From contig CALDSU010000005.1 of assembly GCA_937924525.1 (NCBI GenBank), forward strand, positions 744,001-808,000: DNA of 64,000 bases. Reading direction: 5' to 3'. How positions within the stretch are numbered: position 1 is the stretch's first letter; every line of letters starts with the position of its first letter. This stretch comes from an uncultured Bryobacteraceae bacterium (lineage in GTDB: Bacteria; Acidobacteriota; Terriglobia; Bryobacterales; Bryobacteraceae). The position numbers and the translations under genes are program-made. Positions 1 to 9,152 of the stretch are shown one piece after another. The notes under the pieces are model-generated. The model saw nothing but the letters and a program-made list of their open reading frames with translations. It did not search any database and was not told the DNA's origin.

Positions 1-133
1 CTTGGTTGGCGGCCTGGAGTTTTACGAAGAGCCGCCAGTGCTGCGGTTCTTTGCGGGCAAACTCAAGCCCCTGGGCGACTGGGGGGCGCGGCTGGCGGAA
101 GCGTTCGCGCGGGAGTTCGGCCCCGCCTGCTGA
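1..133 (+). CDS. C-terminal end of an unidentified protein (5' truncated)
   Basis: Frame 2 is open from the first base of the window to a TGA at 131-133 and encodes about 43 residues. The peptide has a plausible composition (GGLEFYEEP near its start, then a Leu/Ala/Glu-rich end, GARLAEAFAREFG) and codon use like the neighbouring genes, so I take it as the end of a real gene that starts upstream of the window. I do not recognise the family. The next gene starts 88 nt later on the same strand behind its own putative -10 element, so the two are probably not one operon. Confidence 0.5.
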   Translation, partial: LVGGLEFYEEPPVLRFFAGKLKPLGDWGARLAEAFAREFGPAC

Positions 134-221
134 CGCGGCGAGGGAAGAAAGCCCTCCGCCATAACCAGTCGGTAACCGGCTCGTGGTGTGGCGTTAACAC
201 TCGTCCGTTAGCATAACGGCC

Positions 222-3200
222 ATGCGCCGCTTCGCTTTGGCAACAGGTTTGTTCCTTGTCACGCTGACGGGCCGAATGTACGGCCAGACTGACTCGGCTT
301 CGCTTCGCGTGCTGGTGGAAGACGCCACGCTGTCGCCGGTGGGCGCCGCGGTGGTGACGCTGGCCAATCTCGCCACCGGGGTTCGGACCGAAGGCCTGAC
401 CAGCGCCGATGGCTACACGGTGTTCAGCCCGATTCAGCGCGGGCTCTATGAAGTGATCGTGGCCAAGCCCGGCTTCAAGAGCTTCAAAGTGAACGAGGTC
501 CGTATTAACGTGGACGAACGCCGTCTGCTGCGGGTACGTCTCGACGTCGCCGAGGTCAGCGAGACGGTCGAAGTCACGGCGAACGTGACCAGCATCCAGA
601 CCGAGCAGGGCTCGCTCGGACAAGTGATTGGAGGGCGGATCGCCATCGAGCTTCCGCTGGCCGGACGGCGGTACACCGACCTGGCGCTGCTGGCGCCGGG
701 CGTCGCGCCCAGCACGCTGACGCCGGTCACGCGCGGGCCCGGGTGGTTCGTGTCGAACGGCAATTATCATACGCAGAACAACTTCATTCTTGACGGCGTT
801 GACAATAATCAGGGCACCACGAATGCCCAGGCGTTGAGCGCGCAGGTAGTGCAGCCCAATCCGGATTCCATCGCCGAGTTCAAGGTGCAGACCAACTCGT
901 TCTCGGCCGAGTTTGGCCGCAGCGCCGGCGCCGTGGTCAACGTGTCCATCAAGGGCGGCACCAACGCAATGCACGGCTCCGGCTGGTATTTCAATCGTGA
1001 CGCCGCGCTGGCGGCCCGGGGCTGGTCCAACAATCTGAACAATCTGCCCAAGTCCAACCTGCAATGGCACCAGTTCGGCGGCACGGTGGGCGGGCCGCTG
1101 GTGAAGAACAAGCTATTCTACTTCGGCAGCTATGAAGGCTTCCGGCAGGACTTCGCGAACACCTTTCTCACCACGGTGCCGAGCGCCGAACAGAGGCAGG
1201 GCCGTTTCGACCCCGCCACCCGGATCATAGACCCCACTACCGGTCAGCCCTTTGCGAACTTCTCGGTGCCCGCCACGCGCTTCGATGCGCTTGGCAAGAA
1301 ATTGATCGACCTGTATCCCGCGCCCACGCAAGCGGGGCGGGTGGCGAACGGCCGCCCGGTGGATAACTTCGCCGCGCAGCGCGACGGCACGGAAAACACG
1401 CACAAATTCGACGTGAAGAGCGATTACGTGTCCAGCGAGCGCGACCAGTTCATGGTGCGGTTCAGTTTCTTGCGGCAGAAGTTCAACCGCGAGGCGATCT
1501 TCGAAGGGCTGGCCGACGGCGTCGGCAACCAGGGCTCGCAGTACAACGACAATCAGAGCCTGGCCACGAGTTGGACGCGCACGTTCAGCCCGCGCTTTGT
1601 GAACACGCTGCGGTTGGGGTTGAATCGCACGTTCGCCGAGTTTGCGCACGCCACGGCCGGCGCGCAGAAGGCGGACGCCTTCGGCTTTCGCGGCATCCCG
1701 GAACCGCTGCTGCAAGTGGGCGGGCTCCCGCTGATTGACGTAAATAACTACAACGACCTGGGTACGCGCAACTTCCGGCCCCAGTTCCAACGTCCGTACA
1801 CGACGCAGATTTTTGACAGCCTGTCGATGACGCTGGGACGGCACTTCATCCGCACCGGTTTCGAGGCGCGGCTAAAGGACAACACGTTCATTGACATCAC
1901 GCGGCGCACGCCCGCCTACGGCTTGCCCGGGGTGTTCACCGGCGACTCCATGGCCGACTTGCTGCTTGGCCTGCCGGAGTGGCTCCAACTGAACACCGTG
2001 CCCGAGGTCAAACAGCTGCAGCGAGCCTACAGCGGGTTCTTTCAAGACGACTGGAAAGTGCGCCGCGACCTGACCTTGAATCTGGGTCTGCGCTACGAGT
2101 ACACCACCCCCTTCTACGGCAGCGGTACGAACCGCAATATCAACTTCGACCCGAACACGGGCGGCCTGGTATTCGCCTCCGCCGACGACAAGTATCTGGT
2201 AACGCCGGACCGGAACAACTTCGGCCCCCGCTTGGGCATGGCTTGGCAGATGCTGCCCGAACGGCTCGTGCTGCGCGGCGGCTATGGGATCTTTTACAAT
2301 TCGGAAGACGTCTACGGTTCGGAGGCCAATCTGCCGCTCAACCCCCCGCAGTTGACGCAGGCCCGGTTGCAGCGCGTCGGCACCGGACCCGCCCCGGTGC
2401 GGCTGAGCGACCCCATTCCCAGCGGTGTCCTCTCCCGTTTCGATTCCCGCACCGTCGCCCTGCGCACCCGGGAGCGCGACCAGCGGTCGGGCCTGATCCA
2501 ACAATGGAATGTTGCGCTCCAAATCCAATTGGACCGTTCCTCCACCTATGAAGTGGCCTACGTCGGGAACCGGGGCCGGAATCTGTTCGGCCTGTATGAG
2601 CGCAACCAGACGCCGTTCGGCGTTGACGGGTCGGTGCCGGCCAACCGGCCTTTCCCCCAATGGCAGGGCATTCAGACCGGCGCCACGCGCGCACGTAGCT
2701 GGTACAACGCCATGCAGATGAAGTTCGAGCGCAATGTCACCAACAGCATGTTTGCGCTGGTCAGCTACACCTGGGCGGCTGCGATCGACCAGGCCGGCGC
2801 CTGGGACGCGGGCTCGTCGCCCCAGTTTCGGGATAACTTCGCCGCGGAAAACGGCCGCATGAGCCAGACGCCGAGACATCTGGTCACCATCGCCTCCACG
2901 TACGAGTTGCCGATCGGCCGCGGCCGAAAGATCGGCAACGGCTGGTCGCGGGGGGTAGACTTCCTGCTGGGCGGCTGGAAGGCGTCTGGCATTCTGTTGT
3001 GGCGGACGGGTCTGCCGATCAATGTGGGTTTGAGCCTGGCCGGCACCGATCCCGCCACTGGCCAGAATTACCGCTTCTTCAACCGCAACGGCGGCGGCCT
3101 GCGTCCCGACCGCGTGGGCGAGGCGAACACCGGCGTCAGCCCCAAGGAGAACCGCCTGCGGTTCCTCGATGTGGCCGCCTACCGCGTGCAGACCCTGAAC

Positions 3201-3446
3201 ACCCCCGGCAACGCGGCGCGCAATTCGGCTTACGGCCCGCGGTTCTTCAATACCAACTTCGTGTTCGCCAAGAGCTTCCGCCTGGCCGAAACGAAGGCGG
3301 TGGATTTCCGCTGGGAGGCCTTCAACTTGTTCAATACCGTGAACTTCGCCAATCCGAACACGTCGTTCGGAGGAACCACTTTTGGGCAGATCAACTCGGC
3401 GCTCGATCCACGTGTGATGCAATTGGGCATCCGGTTTGCGTTCTGA
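222..3446 (+). CDS. Oar-like TonB-dependent receptor with carboxypeptidase-regulatory-like domain
   Basis: This is a 1074-aa outer-membrane protein. Residues 1-22 are a signal peptide (MRRF start, hydrophobic core, ending near MYGQ). Residues about 25-105 form a carboxypeptidase-regulatory-like beta-sandwich domain (VLVEDATLSPVGAAVV, then LRVRLDVAEVSETVEV). A plug-like region follows (FILDGVDNNQGT, then FKVQTNSFSAEFGRSAGA, a motif run typical of Oar-like receptors). The rest is a long beta-barrel ending in an aromatic residue (IRFAF), as outer-membrane barrels do. Length and order match the large Oar/TonB-dependent receptors expanded in Acidobacteriota; the substrate cannot be read from sequence but is often an oligosaccharide or peptide. 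A TAGCAT hexamer at 209-214, 7 nt before the ATG, may be a -10 element, and there is no Shine-Dalgarno. The downstream Gfo/Idh/MocA gene may share a sugar-related role. Confidence 0.92.
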   Translation: MRRFALATGLFLVTLTGRMYGQTDSASLRVLVEDATLSPVGAAVVTLANLATGVRTEGLTSADGYTVFSPIQRGLYEVIVAKPGFKSFKVNEVRINVDERRLLRVRLDVAEVSETVEVTANVTSIQTEQGSLGQVIGGRIAIELPLAGRRYTDLALLAPGVAPSTLTPVTRGPGWFVSNGNYHTQNNFILDGVDNNQGTTNAQALSAQVVQPNPDSIAEFKVQTNSFSAEFGRSAGAVVNVSIKGGTNAMHGSGWYFNRDAALAARGWSNNLNNLPKSNLQWHQFGGTVGGPLVKNKLFYFGSYEGFRQDFANTFLTTVPSAEQRQGRFDPATRIIDPTTGQPFANFSVPATRFDALGKKLIDLYPAPTQAGRVANGRPVDNFAAQRDGTENTHKFDVKSDYVSSERDQFMVRFSFLRQKFNREAIFEGLADGVGNQGSQYNDNQSLATSWTRTFSPRFVNTLRLGLNRTFAEFAHATAGAQKADAFGFRGIPEPLLQVGGLPLIDVNNYNDLGTRNFRPQFQRPYTTQIFDSLSMTLGRHFIRTGFEARLKDNTFIDITRRTPAYGLPGVFTGDSMADLLLGLPEWLQLNTVPEVKQLQRAYSGFFQDDWKVRRDLTLNLGLRYEYTTPFYGSGTNRNINFDPNTGGLVFASADDKYLVTPDRNNFGPRLGMAWQMLPERLVLRGGYGIFYNSEDVYGSEANLPLNPPQLTQARLQRVGTGPAPVRLSDPIPSGVLSRFDSRTVALRTRERDQRSGLIQQWNVALQIQLDRSSTYEVAYVGNRGRNLFGLYERNQTPFGVDGSVPANRPFPQWQGIQTGATRARSWYNAMQMKFERNVTNSMFALVSYTWAAAIDQAGAWDAGSSPQFRDNFAAENGRMSQTPRHLVTIASTYELPIGRGRKIGNGWSRGVDFLLGGWKASGILLWRTGLPINVGLSLAGTDPATGQNYRFFNRNGGGLRPDRVGEANTGVSPKENRLRFLDVAAYRVQTLNTPGNAARNSAYGPRFFNTNFVFAKSFRLAETKAVDFRWEAFNLFNTVNFANPNTSFGGTTFGQINSALDPRVMQLGIRFAF

Positions 3447-3542
3447 GCGCCCGTACCCACAGGCGCGCCGGAAGAGGCTCTCCCGCGGACCCGCCGGCCT
3501 GGCTCTTGCGCTGAGGCGGTCACGGCGCGGCGGCGGGCGCGA

Positions 3543-3548
3543 TATGAT
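3543..3548 (+). promoter_or_regulatory. Putative -10 element for the oxidoreductase at 3555
   Basis: The hexamer TATGAT ends exactly 6 nt before the ATG at 3555. That would place the transcription start at or next to the start codon, giving a leaderless mRNA. No convincing -35 and no Shine-Dalgarno are visible. The same spacing recurs at other genes in the window. Confidence 0.45.
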
Positions 3549-3554
3549 CCAGCT

Positions 3555-4829
3555 ATGCCGACACGCCGTACGTTTCTCGAGGCCGGACTGGCCGGCGCGT
3601 TTGTCAATCTGAATCCCCGCGCGCTGGGCGCCAACGAGCGGGTGACGCTGGCTTTGATCGGAGGCCACAACCACGGCCGGGGCGTGGGGCTGCGCACCAT
3701 CCAGGCCGGCGGCCGCATCAAGACCTTCTGCGATCTGGACGACACCGTCCTGAACCGGGTGGGCGGGGAGTTGCGCGCCGCGCAACCCAGCGCGTGCGCG
3801 TACACCAAGGACTTTCGCCACACGCTCGATGACAAGGAGATCGACGCGGTCATCATCGCCACGCCGGACCATTGGCACGCCCGCATGGCCCTGCTCGCTT
3901 GCCAGGCGGGCAAAGATGTTTATCTCGAAAAGCCCGTGTCGCAGACCATCCACGAGGGAAAACTGATTCGCGACGCGGCGCGGAAATACAAGCGCGTGAT
4001 GCAGATCGGCACCATGCGCCGAAGCGGGGAACATTTCCGCACCGCCGCCGAGTACGTAGGCTCGGGCGCGCTGGGGAAGGTGTGCGAAATCAAGGCCTGG
4101 ATGTACCAGGAGCGAAAGTCGATCGGCCGCCCGCCGGACGGCGCGCCGCCCCCGGGCCTCGATTACGACCAGTGGCTGGGTCCGGCGCCCAAGCGCCCTT
4201 TCAACGAAAACCGGTTCCATTACAACTGGCGCTTCTTTTGGGATTACGGCAACAGCGAACTGGGGAACCAGGGAGTGCACATGCTGGATGTGGCGCTGTG
4301 GGGCATCCAGATGATGCGGAAGCAGGAGCGTTGTTTGCCCACGCGCGTCTCCAGCCAAGCGGGCATCTACTGGCTCGACGACGCCAAGGAAGTGCCGGAT
4401 ACCCAGGTGGCGACTTACGATTTTGGCGATCTGCTGGTCTCCTGGGAACTGCGCAGCTTCGGCCGGCATATGAAGCTCGAGGGGACCAACGCGGGCACGG
4501 CCTTCTACGGTGTGGACGGGGTGCTGGTGGCCGACAGCCGCGGCTGGCGGGTGACGGACCGCGACGGCAAGCTGGTGAAGGAGGTGAAAGCGTCGGGCGG
4601 TTCGCACGAAGGGAACTTCCTCGAGTGCGTGAAGAGCCGGCAGCGGCCCACCGCCGATATTGAGATCGGCCGGCTGAGCACCACGCTCACGCACCTGGGG
4701 AACATCTCGCACCACCTCAAGCGCGACGTGGTGTTCGATCCGGAAACCGAAACGTTCCCCGGCGACAAGCAGGCCAACGCTTACCTGGTGAAGGAATACC
4801 GCGCACCCTACGGCTTGCCCAAGGTGTGA
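3555..4829 (+). CDS. Tat-exported Gfo/Idh/MocA family oxidoreductase
   Basis: The protein has 424 aa and is probably NAD(P)-dependent, acting on a sugar or inositol derivative. Residues 1-26 are a Tat-type signal (TRRTFLEAGLAGAF). The Rossmann dinucleotide-binding loop is at about 33-44 (LALIGGHNHGRG), the IATPDHWH segment at about 101-108, and the family's catalytic EKP triad at 125-127. The C-terminal half is the mixed alpha/beta substrate domain. Secreted members of this family are numerous in Acidobacteriota and planctomycetes. The start is fixed by the Tat motif and by a -10 box 6 nt upstream. The next ORF begins 4 nt after its stop, so they were probably co-transcribed. Substrate is unknown. 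Confidence 0.9.
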   Translation: MPTRRTFLEAGLAGAFVNLNPRALGANERVTLALIGGHNHGRGVGLRTIQAGGRIKTFCDLDDTVLNRVGGELRAAQPSACAYTKDFRHTLDDKEIDAVIIATPDHWHARMALLACQAGKDVYLEKPVSQTIHEGKLIRDAARKYKRVMQIGTMRRSGEHFRTAAEYVGSGALGKVCEIKAWMYQERKSIGRPPDGAPPPGLDYDQWLGPAPKRPFNENRFHYNWRFFWDYGNSELGNQGVHMLDVALWGIQMMRKQERCLPTRVSSQAGIYWLDDAKEVPDTQVATYDFGDLLVSWELRSFGRHMKLEGTNAGTAFYGVDGVLVADSRGWRVTDRDGKLVKEVKASGGSHEGNFLECVKSRQRPTADIEIGRLSTTLTHLGNISHHLKRDVVFDPETETFPGDKQANAYLVKEYRAPYGLPKV

Positions 4830-4833
4830 GCTG

Positions 4834-5820
4834 ATGACGACCCGCCGGCTGTTTCTGCAAACCGCCGCCGCGGAGGCGCTGTCCTTGTACGGCGACGCCT
4901 CGCAGGCGATCTATGTCACGGACCTGGACCGCTGCCAGCCCGCCGGCGCGCTCTCGCGCAAGCCGCGCCGCAAGCGCTGGCGACTGCTCGATTTCGAGAC
5001 TGACCGCTGCCGGGGCGTGATGCTGGTGGCCGGCCACCAGACCGCGGCGCCGGAGGTCCGTTACGCGTTCGGCCGCCCGGGCTGGTACTGATCTGGTTCC
5101 TCCATCAGCCGGCGCCGCGCAGCGTCAAGGTGGACGAGTACTTCTGGAAATACGCGGACCTGACGGGTCAGGAGCTGCACTTGCGCCAGTTTGTCCGGCA
5201 GGTGGTGCCGGAGCATGCGGACTCCGTGGGTAATGACAGCAAGGCCGCCTGGCTGAGATACATCAAACTGGTTCCGCTGCGCGGCGAGCAAGTGCGCGCC
5301 CTCGAAGAAGAACGCCGCGGCGGCCGCCAGCGCCGCCTCTTCGGCCACCACGACGCTTGGAGCTACACGTACGAGTTTCGCCCCACCCGCGTCGCGGATA
5401 TTCAGCGCGAGATCGAGCCGTTCCGCGACACCGATTTCGCGAGGCTCTACTGGGAATGCGGCATGGGCGACCGCATGTACTATCCGAGCAAGCTGGGGCT
5501 GACCGCGGTGGACGATTGGATCGAGGATCCATACCGCCAGGGCGACCGCCTGGCGGCGGAAACCTGGCAGGCGTGGCGGAAGCAGGGCATCGACCCGTTC
5601 CGCACCGCCCTCGACTACGCCAAGTCGCTCGGACTGGAGTTCATGCGACCTACCGCCCCGCCGGATTTCATATTCCCGTGCCGGAAGACGAGTGGAACAC
5701 GGGCGGCGTTTACGACCGGCATCCCGAGTGGCGCGGGCGGGTTCGCCGGCGTTCGAGCTTCCAGGGACGCAGCTTCGCAAATCGGGCGATTGGGATTTGA
5801 GCTACGACACGCCGGGGTAG
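4834..5820 (+). pseudogene. Decayed Tat-signal protein gene with several frameshifts
   Basis: An ATG at 4834, 4 nt after the oxidoreductase stop, opens a Tat-like N-terminus (TTRRLFLQTAAAEALS) that stops at 5091. Homologous-looking coding then continues in frame 3 from about 5095 (PRSVKVDEYFWKYADLTG ... ECGMGDRMYY ... FRTALDYAKSLGLEF), shifts near 5640 to frame 2 (GFHIPVPEDEWNTGGVYDRH), and again near 5750 to frame 1 (KSGDWDLSYDTPG), ending with TAG at 5818-5820. Each piece looks like real protein and the pieces join in order, so this is one gene broken by at least three frameshifts, probably with deletions. It resembles secreted family-10-like glycoside hydrolase/hypothetical proteins of Solibacter, but I cannot assign it firmly. 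Sequencing error is possible but unlikely for several breaks in one gene. Confidence 0.72.
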
Positions 5821-5981
5821 GCATCGCCGCTCCAGCCCGGACGGGGCAAGAGGAGTCTGGACAGCGTCAAGCAGGAGCGGCGCCACCCCGCAAGTCCGGC
5901 AGCCGTCCTGCCGAAGATTCTCGAACGCGAGCCGAAGGTCGACTGCGGGTGATCGAGGGCGCTTGACGCGCCAGTTCACCC

Positions 5982-7136
5982 CTATGTTCTCGCGGCCACC
6001 GGTTCTCTGGCGAGGGCGGCACGCGCCGCCAGGGCTGCCTCCCGCGCCGCCGAAGCGCTGGCCGCCAGGGCGGTCAGGTGCCCCATCTTGCGTCCCGGGC
6101 GGGGTTCCAGCTTGCCGTAGAGGTGCAGCTTGACGTTCGGCATGGCCGTGGCGGCCACCCAGTCGGGCTCGCCGTTCCGCCACAGGTCGCCCAGCAGGTT
6201 CGCCATGGCCGCGGGCCGCAACTGCTCGGTCGAGCCCAAGGGCAGACCGCAGACGGCGCGCAGTTGCTGCTCGAACTGGCTGGTGACGCACGCGTCGAAC
6301 GTGAAGTGGCCCGAATTATGGGGGCGGGGCGCGAGTTCGTTGATCAGCAGCTTGCCGGAGCGCGTCCAGAAGAATTCCACGCAGAGCACGCCCACCACCT
6401 GTAAGGCGTCCAGGACGCCGCGTGCGAGGGCGACGGCTTCGGCGGCGACGGCCGGCGGCGCCTCAGCCGGCGCCGTCGTCACGTCGAGAATGTGCCGCGC
6501 GTGCCGGTTCTCCACCGCGCCATAGTGCGCGAACGCCCCATCCTGCCCGCGCGCCGCCACCACGGACAACTCACAGGCGAAATCGACGCACTCCTCGAGC
6601 ACGGCTTCCGCGGGCTGTACCCGCTGCCAGGCGGCGAGGGCCTCGCCCGCGGTCTCGATCTTCACCTGTCCTTTGCCGTCATAGCCAAAGCCGGCGGTCT
6701 TCAGAATGGCCGGGCAGCCCAGCTCCGCGAGCGCGGCGGGCAGCTCTGCGCCGTTGCGGATGTGCCGAAAACGCGCCACGGGAAAACCGTGCCGGCTCAG
6801 GAACTGCTTCTCGCGCAGCCGGTGCTGCGTGATGTGCAGCACCTCCCCGGCAGGCCGGACCGGCGCCAGCGCGGCCGCTGCCGCAGCCGTGGCGGAAGGC
6901 ACGTTCTCGAACTCAAAGGTCACGACGTGCACCTGCGAGGCGAAGCGGCGCACCGCGTCCAGGTCTTCGTAAGCCGCGGCGATCTCGACATCCGCCACCT
7001 GGCCGGTCGGGGTATCCGAGTCCGGCGAGAACGTATGGACCCGATAGCCCATCCGCCGCGCGGCGATCGCAAACATGCGGCCAAGCTGCCCGCTGCCGAG
7101 CACGCCGATGACGCTGCCGGGAAGGACCGGGTTCAC
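5982..7136 (-). CDS. purK: N5-carboxyaminoimidazole ribonucleotide synthase
   Basis: PurK (384 aa) uses ATP and bicarbonate to carboxylate AIR to N5-CAIR in de novo purine synthesis. The N-terminus carries the family's nucleotide-binding loop ([11 protein letters not shown], about 11-21). An ATP-grasp fold follows, with [19 protein letters not shown] in the centre, [19 protein letters not shown], and [23 protein letters not shown] near 255-278, which is diagnostic. Length is normal for the family. Its start overlaps the end of purE by 4 nt, so the two are translationally coupled and their products act in sequence. The last gene of an icd-purE-purK operon on this strand. Confidence 0.96.
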   Translation of the reverse strand: MNPVLPGSVIGVLGSGQLGRMFAIAARRMGYRVHTFSPDSDTPTGQVADVEIAAAYEDLDAVRRFASQVHVVTFEFENVPSATAAAAAALAPVRPAGEVLHITQHRLREKQFLSRHGFPVARFRHIRNGAELPAALAELGCPAILKTAGFGYDGKGQVKIETAGEALAAWQRVQPAEAVLEECVDFACELSVVAARGQDGAFAHYGAVENRHARHILDVTTAPAEAPPAVAAEAVALARGVLDALQVVGVLCVEFFWTRSGKLLINELAPRPHNSGHFTFDACVTSQFEQQLRAVCGLPLGSTEQLRPAAMANLLGDLWRNGEPDWVAATAMPNVKLHLYGKLEPRPGRKMGHLTALAASASAAREAALAARAALAREPVAART

Positions 7137-7633
7137 GGCAGCGTTTCACCGAGGATCTTTTCGGTCTGACGGCGGCGAAACTCGGCCAGCCGCTCGCGCA
7201 GTTGGGGGCGGTGGCGGGCCAGCAGGGCCACCGCGAACAAGCCGGCGTTCCGCGCCCCCGCGGCGCCGATCGCCATAGTGGCCACCGGAATGCCGGCCGG
7301 CATCTGCACTATGGACAACAGCGAATCGATCCCTTTCAAGGTCCTGGATTCCACCGGCACGCCGAGCACGGGCACCGTGGTGTGGGAGGCTACCATGCCA
7401 GGCAGGTGCGCCGCGCCGCCCGCCCCGGCGATAATCACCTCCAGTCCGCGCTCTTCTGCCGACGCGGCGAATTCCGCCATCAACAGCGGGGTCCGGTGCG
7501 CGGAGACGACCTTGCACTCATGCGGCACGCCGAACTCGGTCAGGGTTTCGGCGGCGTGCCGCATGGTTTCCCAATCGGACTTGCTGCCCATGATCACCGC
7601 CACCAGCGGGCGGTCGGCGGCGGAGGCTGACAT
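7133..7633 (-). CDS. purE: N5-carboxyaminoimidazole ribonucleotide mutase
   Basis: Class I PurE (166 aa) converts N5-CAIR to CAIR, the step after PurK. Diagnostic motifs are GSKSDWETM (16-24), SAHRTP (44-49) and the glycine-rich [13 protein letters not shown] (about 71-83) that builds the active site. The pairing with purK, overlapping by 4 nt, confirms the bacterial two-enzyme route. The start lies 3 nt after the isocitrate dehydrogenase stop, so it is probably transcribed from the icd promoter. Confidence 0.97.
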   Translation of the reverse strand: MSASAADRPLVAVIMGSKSDWETMRHAAETLTEFGVPHECKVVSAHRTPLLMAEFAASAEERGLEVIIAGAGGAAHLPGMVASHTTVPVLGVPVESRTLKGIDSLLSIVQMPAGIPVATMAIGAAGARNAGLFAVALLARHRPQLRERLAEFRRRQTEKILGETLP

Positions 7634-7636
7634 GGC

Positions 7637-9073
7637 TTACTGCCCCTGCGCGAGGGAGAAGCCGGGGACGCCGTCGAAGTATTGCAGGTGTTCCATCTTG
7701 GCGATCGACAGGCCCAATCCGGCCACGCGGCCGAGCAGGCTGACGGTCTGTTGCTGAGTCACCTGTCCCTTCTCGCCGATGAACCGGCACCGCCAGTTAT
7801 CCACCGTGAAGGTCTCCGGCATGCCTTCCGGCCACACCTTCACGCCCCGGTTGGAGATCATTTGCAGGGCGAGACCCTCGCCGTTGGCCTGCTGGAGCGT
7901 CACGGCGAGTTCGTCGGCCCGGTAGCCGTTCCAGTTTACGTACACGTCGACTCCGGTCAACTCGGCATTGGCTTCGATCCGCGAATGCGTGATCGGCCGG
8001 CCGCCGCCGGCGGCGTACTGCACCGCCTGGAGCGTCTCAGGTTTTTGTCCGATGCGGGCGATCACGGCGTCGGCGAACTCCTTGGTGCCCACTTTCTGTT
8101 TGCTCACGTCCGGCTTGAAGATGTCGTAGGTGTGAATGCCGTCTTCGATGGTCTTCAACCAGGCATTGTGAACGCGCGCCGCTTCTTCGGTTTGCCCGAT
8201 GTGCACCAACATCTGCACCGCACCCAGGAGCAAACCGGAGGGGTTGGCCAGGTTCTGGCCCGCGCGCCGCGGCGCCGAGCCATGAATCGCCTCGAACATC
8301 GCGGCGTGGTCGCCGATGTTCGCCGAGCCCGCCAACCCCACCGATCCGGCGATCTGCGCGGCCACGTCGGACAGGATATCGCCGTACAGATTCGGCATCA
8401 CGATGACATCGAAGGTTTCCGGCGTGTCCGCCATCTTCGCAGCGCCAATGTCGACGATCCAGTGTTCTTTTTCCAGGTCCGGGTACTCGGCGCCGATCTC
8501 ATCGAACAGCTTGTGGAACAAGCCGTCCGTCATTTTCATGATGTTGTCTTTGGTGAAGCAAGTCACCTTCTTCCGGTGGTTCTGCCGGGCGTATTCGAAG
8601 GCGTAGCGGATGATTTTCTCGCTCCCCGGCTTGGTAATCAACTTGAGACACTGGGTGACGTTCGGACTCAGGCGGTACTCGATACCTGCATAGGTATCTT
8701 CCTCGTTCTCGCGGACAATCACCACATTCATGTTCGGATGCCGCGTCTTGACGTAGGGGTGATAGGATACGCAGGGGCGCACGTTCGCGAACAGGCCCAG
8801 CGTCTTACGGGTGGTGACGTTCAGGCTCTTGAATCCGCCGCCTTGCGGCGTGGTGATGGGCGCCTTCAAGAAGACCTTGGTCCGGCGCAAGGATTCCCAG
8901 GCGCTCGGCTCGATGCCGGCAGTGTTGCCGCGCAGGTAAACTTTCTCACCGATTTCGATGGTTTCGATGTCGAGGGCGGCGCCCGCCGCTTCCAGGATAC
9001 GAAGCGTAGCGGCCATGATCTCGGGCCCGATGCCGTCGCCGTGCGCGACGGTAATAGGTACTTTCTTAGACAT
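7637..9073 (-). CDS. icd: Isocitrate dehydrogenase (Thermus-like, long form)
   Basis: The protein (478 aa from the chosen start) oxidatively decarboxylates isocitrate to 2-oxoglutarate in the TCA cycle. It shows the isopropylmalate/isocitrate dehydrogenase fold: GDGIGPEIM (12-20), the substrate-binding VIVRENEEDTYAGIEYR, and NLYGDILSDVAAQIAGSVG with metal-binding aspartates. A roughly 140-residue C-terminal extension is typical of the Thermus-type enzyme. An upstream GTG/ATG could add 46 residues, but those are Arg/Pro-rich and unlike the family; MSKKVPITVAHGDG at 9073 fits the known N-terminus. The cofactor (NAD or NADP) is not decided by sequence alone. First gene of an operon with purE and purK, a combination with no obvious metabolic logic. 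Confidence 0.93.
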   Translation of the reverse strand: MSKKVPITVAHGDGIGPEIMAATLRILEAAGAALDIETIEIGEKVYLRGNTAGIEPSAWESLRRTKVFLKAPITTPQGGGFKSLNVTTRKTLGLFANVRPCVSYHPYVKTRHPNMNVVIVRENEEDTYAGIEYRLSPNVTQCLKLITKPGSEKIIRYAFEYARQNHRKKVTCFTKDNIMKMTDGLFHKLFDEIGAEYPDLEKEHWIVDIGAAKMADTPETFDVIVMPNLYGDILSDVAAQIAGSVGLAGSANIGDHAAMFEAIHGSAPRRAGQNLANPSGLLLGAVQMLVHIGQTEEAARVHNAWLKTIEDGIHTYDIFKPDVSKQKVGTKEFADAVIARIGQKPETLQAVQYAAGGGRPITHSRIEANAELTGVDVYVNWNGYRADELAVTLQQANGEGLALQMISNRGVKVWPEGMPETFTVDNWRCRFIGEKGQVTQQQTVSLLGRVAGLGLSIAKMEHLQYFDGVPGFSLAQGQ

Positions 9074-9152
9074 AAGAGAGCCGTTCGTTGAGGGGATTTT
9101 TGACCTTTCAGAATAACAGAGGCCGCGCCGGGTAGCACCCCTCGGCGGCGGC

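Noticed and set aside
1872-4715. 947-aa minus-strand frame opposite the first receptor and oxidoreductase
   Set aside because: Composition (His/Arg/Gly/Pro-rich, no domains) is typical of an antisense frame in GC-rich DNA.
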